Part shown: positions 57,305-64,000 of the stretch, piece after piece
Numbering within the stretch: position 1 is the stretch's first letter
Layout of the letters: each line of letters starts with the position of its first letter
Assembly (NCBI RefSeq): GCF_013410545.1
Contig: NZ_JACCFV010000001.1
Location: forward strand, 682,001-746,000
DNA from: Pseudoclavibacter chungangensis
GTDB taxonomy: Bacteria > Actinomycetota > Actinomycetes > Actinomycetales > Microbacteriaceae
DNA length: 64,000 bases
Reading direction: 5' to 3'
Program-made: the position numbers and the translations under genes
The notes under the pieces: model-generated
Databases searched by the model: none
What the model saw: only the letters and a program-made list of their open reading frames with translations
What the model was told of the DNA's origin: nothing

Positions 57305-57976
57305 TCAGCGCATCGCGGGGAGCACGCGAGCGCCCAGCGTGGGCGGACCACGCAGCCCGAGGCTCGTCGCGAGGCGTTCCTGCAGCGACGGCACCCACGG
57401 AAGATCGAGTGCGACGCCGCGGGGCGACGCGACCTCCTGCCGCCGCGGCGGCACGAGTCGCGAGAGGGCGAGGATGCGGAGCACGAACGCGCGGAGCGCG
57501 CCGAGCGCGGCGACGAGCGTCTCGCCACGGTGCAGCGCGAGCGTCGTCACGATCGCCGCGACCGCGTGCAGGAGCCACATGGGCGAGTCGGCGTGTCCCG
57601 CGTGCCCCGTCCCCGCGGCGCTGAGGGCGGCGAGGGCGGTCGCCGGGTCGACGTGGTGCGCGTGCGCGGCGGCCGGCACGACGTGGGAGGTGTTCGCGGT
57701 CGCGCCGAGCACGAACAGAACGTGGAACGCGAACTGGCTCACCGCGACCGAGAGGCCGAGTCGAACGAGCGAATGACGCAGACCGGCAAGCCGGATACAC
57801 GCCGTCGTCGCGACGAGCAGCGGCAGGACGACCCCGACGGGCCCGGGCACCGCACCACCCGCCGCGAGGTGGGAGACGAGGGCGACGAACGTCGAGACGA
57901 CGGCCGCAGCGGAGCCGAGCAGGAATCGACGGCGGCGCTGCGCGCTCGCAGCAGCCGAGATCGTCGCGCCCTCCAC
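57305..57976 (-). CDS. Membrane protein with His-rich loop, copper-cluster associated
   Basis: 223 residues with about five helices. An external-looking loop carries AAAHAHHVDP and GHAGHADSP, giving six His in ~35 residues, and a further His in MWLLHAVAA. I do not recognise a named family, but such proteins often accompany CopC in actinobacteria, and the His-rich loop would suit metal binding (inference). TACGAT at 57984-57989 on the minus strand is 7 nt from the GTG start, indicating a leaderless transcript. Confidence 0.75.
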   Translation of the reverse strand: MEGATISAAASAQRRRRFLLGSAAAVVSTFVALVSHLAAGGAVPGPVGVVLPLLVATTACIRLAGLRHSLVRLGLSVAVSQFAFHVLFVLGATANTSHVVPAAAHAHHVDPATALAALSAAGTGHAGHADSPMWLLHAVAAIVTTLALHRGETLVAALGALRAFVLRILALSRLVPPRRQEVASPRGVALDLPWVPSLQERLATSLGLRGPPTLGARVLPAMR

Positions 57977-57983
57977 GCCCCCG

Positions 57984-57989
57984 ATCGTA
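57984..57989 (-). promoter_or_regulatory. -10 hexamer TACGAT, leaderless spacing
   Basis: Minus-strand TACGAT ends 7 nt before GTG 57976. Confidence 0.5.
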
Positions 57990-58049
57990 GTCGTCCGGTG
58001 ACGTCGACGTGGCGCACGGACGGTGGCGTGGGCGGCGGGCCGCGGCCCC

Positions 58050-58454
58050 TCAGCGGCCGCGGAGCCGGTCCAGATCGCGCCGTTCGCGCTTCGTCGGGCG
58101 TCCGGCGCCGCGATCCCGCACGGCGTAGACGCCCGTCTCGCCCGCCTTCGGGCGCGGCGGTGAACGGTCGACGACGTGTTCGGCGGCGACCTGCGCGCTC
58201 CCGCGCTTCTGGAGGAGGCCCGCGACCTCCAGCACCCGATCGAATCCGGCCACCCGGACGCGCACGGTGTCGCCGACCCGCACCGGGGCGGCGGCCTTCG
58301 CGCGCTCGTCGTCGATGCGCACGTGTCCCGCCCGGCACGCCTCGGTCGCTGCCGAGCGCGTCTTGAACACGCGCACCGCCCAGAGCCACACGTCGACCCG
58401 CATCGACGTGGGCGCCGGTGGCACCGGAGGCTTGGCGGACGGACGTCGGTTCAC
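58050..58454 (-). CDS. S4-domain RNA-binding protein (Hsp15-like)
   Basis: 134 residues with an S4 domain: MRVDVWLWAVRVFKTRSAAT near residue 17, then GHVRIDDERAK and VRVGDTVRVRV. The basic C-terminus (GRPTKRERRDLDRLRGR) is typical of Hsp15/YrfH-type proteins that bind 50S subunits carrying stranded peptidyl-tRNA. GTG 58454 overlaps the marR stop in a GTGA junction; the internal ATG at about residue 17 is the alternative start. Confidence 0.92.
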   Translation of the reverse strand: MNRRPSAKPPVPPAPTSMRVDVWLWAVRVFKTRSAATEACRAGHVRIDDERAKAAAPVRVGDTVRVRVAGFDRVLEVAGLLQKRGSAQVAAEHVVDRSPPRPKAGETGVYAVRDRGAGRPTKRERRDLDRLRGR

Positions 58455-58996
58455 GACGCGGGACGCTCGTCGTGCGTGTCGACGTCCATCGCGAAGGAGA
58501 GCACGCGCAGCGACCCCGCGAGGTCGTCGCGCGCCGTGGGGTCCAGATCGCTCAGCACGAGTCGTTCGGCCGCGACGAGGCGTGTGAGCGCGTCGTCGAC
58601 GAGCGCCCGTCCGGGTTCGGTCATGCGCACGAAGATGCCGCGCCCGTCGTTCGGGTCGGTCTCGCGCTCGACGAGTCCGCGCTGCGCGAGCCGATCGATG
58701 CGATTCGTCATCGTGCCGCTCGAGACGAGGGTCACGGCGAGCAATTGCTTGGGGCTCAACCGGTGCGGCGCGCCCGCGCGGCGCAGCGCCGACAGCACGT
58801 CGAACTCCCACAGCTCGAGCCCGGTCTCGCCGAACGCCTTCTTCCGCACCGCGTCGAGCTGTTTCGCGATGCGCTTGACGCGCGAGAAGATGCGGAGCGG
58901 ATCGACGTCGAGATCGGGGCGTTCGCGCTCCCAGTCGAGCACGATCTCGTCGACCGCGTCACGCTGAGCGGCGCGGTTCCGGGCGTGCTGGTCCAT
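58451..58996 (-). CDS. MarR-family transcriptional regulator
   Basis: 181 residues with the winged helix RLSPKQLLAVTLVSSGTMTN and the wing RGLVERETDPNDGRGIFVRMT, diagnostic of MarR proteins. An N-terminal ~30-residue helical arm precedes the dimerisation helices. GATAAT, the best -10 in the window, lies 6 nt upstream of the ATG. The open frame continuing far upstream to 61984 is antisense to glsA-like, tRNA and glmU genes and is not coding. Regulon unknown. Confidence 0.94.
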   Translation of the reverse strand: MDQHARNRAAQRDAVDEIVLDWERERPDLDVDPLRIFSRVKRIAKQLDAVRKKAFGETGLELWEFDVLSALRRAGAPHRLSPKQLLAVTLVSSGTMTNRIDRLAQRGLVERETDPNDGRGIFVRMTEPGRALVDDALTRLVAAERLVLSDLDPTARDDLAGSLRVLSFAMDVDTHDERPAS

Positions 58997-59002
58997 CCAC
59001 CC

Positions 59003-59008
59003 ATTATC
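59003..59008 (-). promoter_or_regulatory. -10 hexamer GATAAT of marR, leaderless spacing
   Basis: Minus-strand GATAAT, one base from TATAAT, ends 6 nt before the ATG at 58996. Confidence 0.55.
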
Positions 59009-59049
59009 ACCCGCGGGCTCCTGCACGGTCCGGCGGCCGTCCCGAGCCG

Positions 59050-60327
59050 TCATCCCGCCGCGAGCGGTTCGTCCACGACGACCGCCGCCCCGAGCGCATC
59101 CGCGGACACGTCGCCGAGGAGCTCGCCGGGGTCGTGCACCGTCACCGAGACGCCGTCGAGCGCGACCCGACGGCCCGCCTCGACGAGCATCCGCACCGCG
59201 ACGTCGCTCATCGTGAACACGTCCTCGAGGTCGACGACGAGACTCCCGAGATCGCCCGTGTCGAGCTGCGAGAGTGCGCGCAGGACGCGCTCCGCGCCCG
59301 TGAACAGCATCGAACCGCGCAAGCGGACGGTGACGGTCCGCGCGCCGTCCCCGTCGATGTCCACCTCGGGGGCGCTCATGATGCTGCGCGCCGGCTGCAC
59401 CGACTCCATGAGGTGCAGGCCCGTGTCGGCGGAGAGCCGCTCGCACACCTGCACGCCGCGGACGCTGTTCCCGTGCTCGTCGAGCCTGGGTGAGAACACC
59501 GCGAGGCCGAGCTGCCCGGGCAGCGCACCGATCACGCCGCCCGACACGCCGCTCTTGGCGGGGATGCCCACCGTCGTGATCCAGTCGCCCGCCGCGTCGT
59601 ACATGCCGCAGCTCAACATGACGCTCAGCACCTGCCGCACGACGCGCGGATCGATGATCCGGCGGCCCGATTGCGGCTGCCGACCCGAGTTCGCGAGCGT
59701 CGCGGACATGAGCGCGAGGTCGCGCGCCGTGACGTCGATCGAGCACTGCCGCGTGTAGCCGCGGACGATCTCCTCCGGATCGTCCTCGATGATGCCCTGA
59801 GCGCGCAGCATGTGGGCGATGCCGAGATTGCGGTGCGCGGTCGACATCTCCGACTCGAACACGGCCTCGTTCACGTGCAGTTCGCGACCGGCGAGCTCGG
59901 AGAACGCCTCGAGCACGCGTTCGACGCGCTCGTCCTCCGAGCTCAGTCCGTCGACGACGAGCGCGTGCGACGCGATCGCGCCGGCATTGATCATCGGGTT
60001 GTACGGCCGTCCCGTCCCCGCCTCGAGCGACAGCTCGTTGAACGCGTTGCCGCTCGGTTCGACGCTGATACGGCGCAGCACCTCGTCGAGCCCCGAGTCC
60101 TGGATCGCGAGGGCGTACACGAACGGCTTCGAGATGGACTGGATCGTGAACTCGACGTCGACGTCGCCCGCCGCGTAGACCTCGCCGTCGATCGTCGACA
60201 GGGCGACGCCGAGACGTTCCGGATCGGCTCGAGCCAGGTCCGGGATGTAGTCGGCGAGGGCACCCGAACGGTCGGACGCACACGCGTCGACGACTTCGAG
60301 CAGGTAGTCGGGCAGCGGCGATCGCAT
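59050..60327 (-). CDS. glsA: Glutaminase A with C-terminal STAS domain
   Basis: 425 residues. The glutaminase domain (1-~305) has the Ser-x-x-Lys motif SISK at 64-67, PYNPMINAGAI, ELHVNEAVFESE and GIPAKSGVSGGV, typical of beta-lactamase-fold glutaminases that convert Gln to Glu. Residues ~315-425 form a STAS domain (VTVRLRGSMLFTGAERVL...LVVDLEDVFTMSDVAVRML), a fusion seen in actinobacterial glutaminases and probably regulatory. AGGAGG precedes the ATG. It is divergent from tRNA-Gln. Confidence 0.95.
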   Translation of the reverse strand: MRSPLPDYLLEVVDACASDRSGALADYIPDLARADPERLGVALSTIDGEVYAAGDVDVEFTIQSISKPFVYALAIQDSGLDEVLRRISVEPSGNAFNELSLEAGTGRPYNPMINAGAIASHALVVDGLSSEDERVERVLEAFSELAGRELHVNEAVFESEMSTAHRNLGIAHMLRAQGIIEDDPEEIVRGYTRQCSIDVTARDLALMSATLANSGRQPQSGRRIIDPRVVRQVLSVMLSCGMYDAAGDWITTVGIPAKSGVSGGVIGALPGQLGLAVFSPRLDEHGNSVRGVQVCERLSADTGLHLMESVQPARSIMSAPEVDIDGDGARTVTVRLRGSMLFTGAERVLRALSQLDTGDLGSLVVDLEDVFTMSDVAVRMLVEAGRRVALDGVSVTVHDPGELLGDVSADALGAAVVVDEPLAAG

Positions 60328-60438
60328 TCGGCCTCCTGGGTCGTGGGGCACCAGTCCACCACGGCGGCGTGGCCGAACGCGACGGCGCGGTGCGGCGGAT
60401 CTGGCAGACTTGTCGCGCGGACGCCGCGGCGTTCGTGG

Positions 60439-60510
60439 TCCTCCTTGGTGTAACGGCAGCACAACAGCCTTTGGAGCTGTGGGGTCCAGGTTCGAATCCT
60501 GGGGGAGGAA
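60439..60510 (+). tRNA. tRNA-Gln (anticodon TTG)
   Basis: A complete cloverleaf: acceptor TCCTCCT pairs with GGGAGGA, the anticodon arm is ACAGC-CTTTGGA-GCTGT giving anticodon TTG, and the T arm is CCAGG-TTCGAAT-CCTGG. CCA is not encoded, as usual in actinobacteria. The gene sits directly upstream of glmU. Confidence 0.96.
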
Positions 60511-60550
60511 CGACCGGCGGTAGGGGCCGTCGGCGAGCGAGGGAGGTCCC

Positions 60551-62014
60551 GTGACCCGATCCGATCTGGCCGTCGTCATCCTTGCGGCAGGGCAGGGCAC
60601 GCGGATGCGTTCGAGATTGCCGAAGGTGCTGCACACACTGGGCGGCGTGCCGCTCATCGGGCACGTGCTGCGCACCGCGGCGGAGCTCGAGCCGGCCCAC
60701 ACGGTGACGGTCGTCCGGCACCAACGCGATCGCGTGGAGGAGGCCGTGCGCGAGCTCGACCCGAACACGCTCATCGCGGATCAGGACGAGATCGCGGGCA
60801 CGGGGCGCGCGCTCGAGGTCGGTCTCGCGGTGCTCCCGGACCACTTCGAAGGTGTCGTGGTCGTGCTCTCCGGCGACGTGCCGCTGCTCGATTCGCCGAC
60901 GGTGTCGCGGCTCGTCGCCGAGCACCGGGCGGCGCAGAACCAGCTCACGCTCCTCAGCGCCTCGTACGCCGACCCGACCGGGTTCGGGCGCATCGTGCGC
61001 GATAGCGAGGGCGCGGTGCGCGCGATCGTCGAGCAGAAGGACGCGAGCGAGGACGAGCTGCGGATCCACGAGATCAACGCCGGCGTCTACGCGTTCGACG
61101 CCGCGACGATCCGTCGACTGCTCGGCGGTATCGGCACCGACAACAGCCAGGGCGAGAAGTACCTGACCGACGCGGTGCGGCTCATCACGATCGAGGGCGG
61201 CCGGATCGAGGCGGTCCAGGTCACGGACCCGTGGCTCGTCCAGGGCATCAACGACCGGGTGCAGCTGAGCGACGCGGCGACCGAGTACAACCGTCGCCTC
61301 ATCGAGGACTGGCAGCGCCGCGGCGTGACCGTCCACGACGCGGCCTCGACGACGATCGAGCGCGACGTGACGCTCGGTCAGGACGTCGAGCTCCTGCCCG
61401 GCACGCAGCTGCGGGGTGCGACGAGCATCGCCGACGGCGCGATCATCGGCCCCGACACGACGCTCGTCGACTGCGAGGTCGGCGAGGACGCCGTCGTCAA
61501 GCGCACCGACGCGACGCTCTCGGTCATCGGCGCACGCGCGACCGTCGGGCCCTGGTCGTACCTCCGTCCGAACTCGATCGTGGGTGAGGACGGCAAGGTG
61601 GGGACGTTCGTCGAGACGAAGAACGCGACGATCGGCCGCGGCTCGAAGGTGCCGCACCTGAGCTACATCGGCGACACGACCGTCGGCGAGGAGTCGAACG
61701 TGGGTGCGGGCACGATCACGGCGAACTACGACGGGGTGAACAAGCACCGGACGACGGTCGGCGACCACGTGCGCTCCGGGTCGCACAACGTCTTCGTCGC
61801 GCCCGTTACGATTGGCGACGGCGCCTACACGGGTGCCGGAACGGTCGTCCGCAAGGACGTGCCCGCCGGAGCGCTCGCGATCAACGTGGCGCCGCAGCGC
61901 AACATCGAAGGTTGGGTCGCCACCAACCGGGCGGGCACCGCGGCGGCCGACGCCGCGGCACGCGCGGCCGGCGTGACGTCGCACGAAGAGGAAGAGAACG
62001 GTACCCCCCAGTGA
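60551..62014 (+). CDS. glmU: Bifunctional UDP-GlcNAc pyrophosphorylase / GlcN-1-P acetyltransferase
   Basis: 487 residues. The N-terminal uridylyltransferase has LAAGQGTRMRS-x-LPKVLH and GDVPLLDS; the C-terminal left-handed beta-helix of hexapeptide repeats contains HLSYIGDTTVGEESNVGAGT and NYDGVNKHRT, the acetyltransferase site. It makes UDP-GlcNAc for cell-wall synthesis. GTG has GGGAGG upstream. Its stop overlaps the prs GTG, a coupling common in actinobacteria. Confidence 0.98.
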   Translation: MTRSDLAVVILAAGQGTRMRSRLPKVLHTLGGVPLIGHVLRTAAELEPAHTVTVVRHQRDRVEEAVRELDPNTLIADQDEIAGTGRALEVGLAVLPDHFEGVVVVLSGDVPLLDSPTVSRLVAEHRAAQNQLTLLSASYADPTGFGRIVRDSEGAVRAIVEQKDASEDELRIHEINAGVYAFDAATIRRLLGGIGTDNSQGEKYLTDAVRLITIEGGRIEAVQVTDPWLVQGINDRVQLSDAATEYNRRLIEDWQRRGVTVHDAASTTIERDVTLGQDVELLPGTQLRGATSIADGAIIGPDTTLVDCEVGEDAVVKRTDATLSVIGARATVGPWSYLRPNSIVGEDGKVGTFVETKNATIGRGSKVPHLSYIGDTTVGEESNVGAGTITANYDGVNKHRTTVGDHVRSGSHNVFVAPVTIGDGAYTGAGTVVRKDVPAGALAINVAPQRNIEGWVATNRAGTAAADAAARAAGVTSHEEEENGTPQ

Positions 62015-62988
62015 CCGGCATCATCACCAGCGGCGAGAAACGGCTCGTCATCGTCACGGGCCGTGCGCACCCGCAGCTCGCCGAGGACGTCGCGCACGAA
62101 CTCGGCACACAGGTGCTCGAGACGGAGTCGCGCACGTTCGCGAACGGCGAGATCTACGCGCGCTTCGGCGAGAGCATCCGCGGTGCGGACGTGTTCATCA
62201 TGCAGTCGCACTGCAATCCGATCAACGAGTGGCTCATGGAGCAGCTCATCATGGTCGACGCGGCGAAGCGTGCGTCCGCGAAGCGCATCACGGTCGTCGC
62301 ACCGTTCTACCCGTACGCGCGGCAGGACAAGAAGGGGCGTGGGCGGGAGCCCATCTCGGCCCGTCTCGTCGCCGACATGTACAAGGCCGCGGGTGCCGAC
62401 CGCATCATGTCGATCGATCTGCACGCGGCACAGATCCAGGGATTCTTCGACGGCCCCGTCGACCACCTCTTCGCGATGCCCGTGCTGCTCAAGCACTTCA
62501 AGGAGAAGCTCGACCCCGAGACGCTCACGGTCGTCTCGCCCGACATGGGTCGAGTGCGCGTCGCCGACGTGTGGAGCGACCACCTCGAGTCGCCGCTCGC
62601 GATCATCCACAAGCGCCGCGACCCGGCGGTCGCGAACGAGGTGACGGTGCACGACATCGTCGGCAACGTCGAGGGTCGCGTGTGCCTGCTCGTCGACGAC
62701 CTCATCGACACGGGCGGCACGATCGTGAAGGCGGCCGAGGCGCTCAAGGCGAACGGCGCGATCGGCGTCGTCGTGGCGGCGACCCACGCCGTGTTCTCGC
62801 CGCCGGCCGTCGAGCGGCTCTCGAGCGACGCGATCGACGAGGTCGTCGTGACCGACACGCTCCCGCTGCCGCCCGAGAAGCGCTTCGAGAAGCTCACGAT
62901 CCTGCCGATCGCACCGCTCATCGCGCGCGCCGTCAACAACGTGTTCAAGGACGACTCGGTGACGTCGATGTTCGACGGCGCCGCCTGA
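62011..62988 (+). CDS. prs: Ribose-phosphate pyrophosphokinase
   Basis: 325 residues with VVAPFYPYARQDKKGRGREP (ATP loop), DLHAAQIQGFF, VSPDMGRVR and the PRPP-binding loop LLVDDLIDTGGTIVKA. It makes PRPP for nucleotide, His and Trp synthesis. GTG overlaps the glmU stop (GTGA). It is followed by a 140-bp gap with a weak CGGGGC/GCCCCG hairpin near 63004-63034 and then the next gene. Confidence 0.98.
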   Translation: MTGIITSGEKRLVIVTGRAHPQLAEDVAHELGTQVLETESRTFANGEIYARFGESIRGADVFIMQSHCNPINEWLMEQLIMVDAAKRASAKRITVVAPFYPYARQDKKGRGREPISARLVADMYKAAGADRIMSIDLHAAQIQGFFDGPVDHLFAMPVLLKHFKEKLDPETLTVVSPDMGRVRVADVWSDHLESPLAIIHKRRDPAVANEVTVHDIVGNVEGRVCLLVDDLIDTGGTIVKAAEALKANGAIGVVVAATHAVFSPPAVERLSSDAIDEVVVTDTLPLPPEKRFEKLTILPIAPLIARAVNNVFKDDSVTSMFDGAA

Positions 62989-63131
62989 CTCACTGAGGAT
63001 TCGCGGGGCTCGTCCGTTCGTCGGTCGGGCCCCGTATCCTGGAGTGCACACGCGCAACATGCGTCCCGCCGACGGCGGGTGACGGGGGAGTGCGCCGCGG
63101 TCGCGGCGCGCGCTTGGGGGGACTTCGCAAC

Positions 63132-64000
63132 ATGAACGCACGGCACGCCGGACCGCTCGATTCGGGTGATGAGCCCGCCGCATCGGCCCCGGCCCCGACG
63201 CCGACGCGTGCGCCGGCGCTGCCCGGTTCTCGGCGCGCTCGTCGTGAAGCACTCGAGGCCGAGCGCGCGCGAGCGGGCGAGCGGTCCGCGGCCGGGCAGC
63301 CGCCGGTCGAGCACACGCCCCGTGCCACCGCCGTCGGGGCCGAACCCCCGGAGCGCGTCCGGCCCGCCGCAGCGAGGCGGACGGTCGACGCGCACCACGA
63401 CACCGCACCGCTCGGCGAACACCTCGTGGCGGCGGGCCGTGAACGCGTCGGCGGGCGCGACGAACCCGTCGCCGTCGGTGCCGCCGTCGCGCACGACGAC
63501 GCCCGGCTGCAGACCGAGGCGGGGACGAATACCGGTACGCCGCCGGGAGGCCGTCGGGTCGCGGCTCCCGCGGAATCGTCGGGCGTCCCGCACACGTGGC
63601 AGGCTCCGTCGCGTCCGCGCTTCGGTGCGCCGGCGAGACGGCCCGATGCCGACACGGCGGCCCTCCCCACGTCGAGCGGCGTCGGCTTCCGGCCCGTCGA
63701 TCCGCGTCACCGCACGGCTCCGGCGCCGTCGATCTGGGACGTCATGTCCGGGACGCGCCATGCGGGTCCGTCCGCGCCGCGCGGCGACGACCCGTTCGCT
63801 CGCGACGCCGCGTTCGCGCAGGACGACATCGATCGCCAGTGGTCGAGCGCGGAGGACGTCTGGCCCTCGATGCCGCCGTCGCCCGAGGCGGCCACGGATT
63901 CCGCGGAGGAGGAGCGCGGCGCGCCGGTCGACGTCGTCGAGGCCGATGTCGTCGAGGCCGAGTTCGTCGAGGACGAGTTCGTCGACGCAGAGCTCGTCGA
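63132..64000 (+). CDS. Start of a large acidic, Pro/Ala-rich protein (3' end outside window)
   Basis: From ATG 63132 the frame stays open to the window end, at least 289 residues. It starts MNARHAGPLDSGDEPAASA and is low-complexity, with RSRRARREALEAERARAGE (basic helix) near residue 35 and, at the end, repeats of the type VVEADVVEAEFVEDEFV. No conserved domain is visible yet. A TATCCT at 63034-63039 could be the -10 of a ~90-nt leader. Such N-termini in actinobacteria often precede peptidoglycan hydrolase domains, but that is only a possibility here. Confidence 0.65.
   Translation, partial: MNARHAGPLDSGDEPAASAPAPTPTRAPALPGSRRARREALEAERARAGERSAAGQPPVEHTPRATAVGAEPPERVRPAAARRTVDAHHDTAPLGEHLVAAGRERVGGRDEPVAVGAAVAHDDARLQTEAGTNTGTPPGGRRVAAPAESSGVPHTWQAPSRPRFGAPARRPDADTAALPTSSGVGFRPVDPRHRTAPAPSIWDVMSGTRHAGPSAPRGDDPFARDAAFAQDDIDRQWSSAEDVWPSMPPSPEAATDSAEEERGAPVDVVEADVVEAEFVEDEFVDAELV

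Noticed and set aside
58451..61984. A 1177-residue minus-strand frame across marR, glutaminase, tRNA-Gln and glmU
   Set aside because: Only its last 181 residues (MarR) show a real domain. The rest is antisense to glmU, or out of frame over glutaminase, and crosses a tRNA.
63040..63131. Possible riboswitch in the leader after prs
   Set aside because: The ~90-nt leader has GC-rich hairpins, but I could not match it to a known riboswitch core such as the c-di-AMP element.

Overview
The window is a high-GC, gene-dense bacterial chromosome segment. Class Ib ribonucleotide reductase, mycothiol-type enzymes, IdeR/DtxR-like iron boxes, a protein O-mannosyltransferase, an LAxTG-like sorting signal, a tRNA without encoded CCA and many apparently leaderless genes all point to an actinobacterium. 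Micrococcales, probably Microbacteriaceae, is my best guess from gene order and style, not from any search. About 60 protein genes and one tRNA can be supported. I see no prophage, transposase, integrase, CRISPR array or recognisable defence island.

Layout. 1-8.5 kb: small-metabolism and stress genes (partial Nudix hydrolase, MpaB-like oxygenase behind an iron box, Xi-class glutathione-transferase homologue, alpha/beta hydrolase, VOC protein, thioredoxin, repeat-rich PRC-barrel protein, DUF4349 lipoprotein, aldo/keto reductase). 9-17.5 kb: nrdHIE and, 4.7 kb further on, nrdF. Between them lie a VOC gene and a TetR-controlled permease plus FAD-oxidoreductase module that looks like amine or polyamine catabolism. 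17.6-26.2 kb: a truncated siderophore-binding lipoprotein that keeps its iron box, then two polar amino acid ABC transporters; the second fuses two substrate-binding domains to its permease. 26.5-37.7 kb: an uncharacterised actinobacterial protein, a large secreted phytase-esterase-like protein, the RNA helicase HrpA, a TetR regulator, an SDR with an unusual N-terminal domain, an aldo/keto reductase and a lipoprotein. 38-45.6 kb: protein mannosyltransferase diverging from rsmI-metG-tatD-rsmA-ispE, an ordinary housekeeping run. 45.6-57.9 kb: a dedA-histidine kinase-response regulator operon, a mycothiol-dependent-type enzyme, an Uup-like ABC-F protein, nagB, a TerD pair (one fused to a degenerate FtsK/HerA-like domain), two small Gly/Asp-rich membrane proteins, CopC and a His-rich membrane protein. 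58-64 kb: S4 RNA-binding protein and MarR, glutaminase-STAS, tRNA-Gln, glmU, prs, and the open 5' part of a large acidic/Pro-Ala-rich protein.

Non-coding structure is the most unusual aspect. Two families of long, nearly perfect palindromes (about 57-61 bp, three and two copies) sit at gene ends and share sequence well beyond what a terminator requires. One is flanked by a ten-copy heptanucleotide repeat. A TAnnnT-like -10 hexamer lies 6-8 nt ahead of the start codon of about a dozen genes, indicating widespread leaderless transcription. Several operators (two IdeR-like, two NrdR-like, two for the amine-module TetR, one on the SDR promoter) can be read directly.
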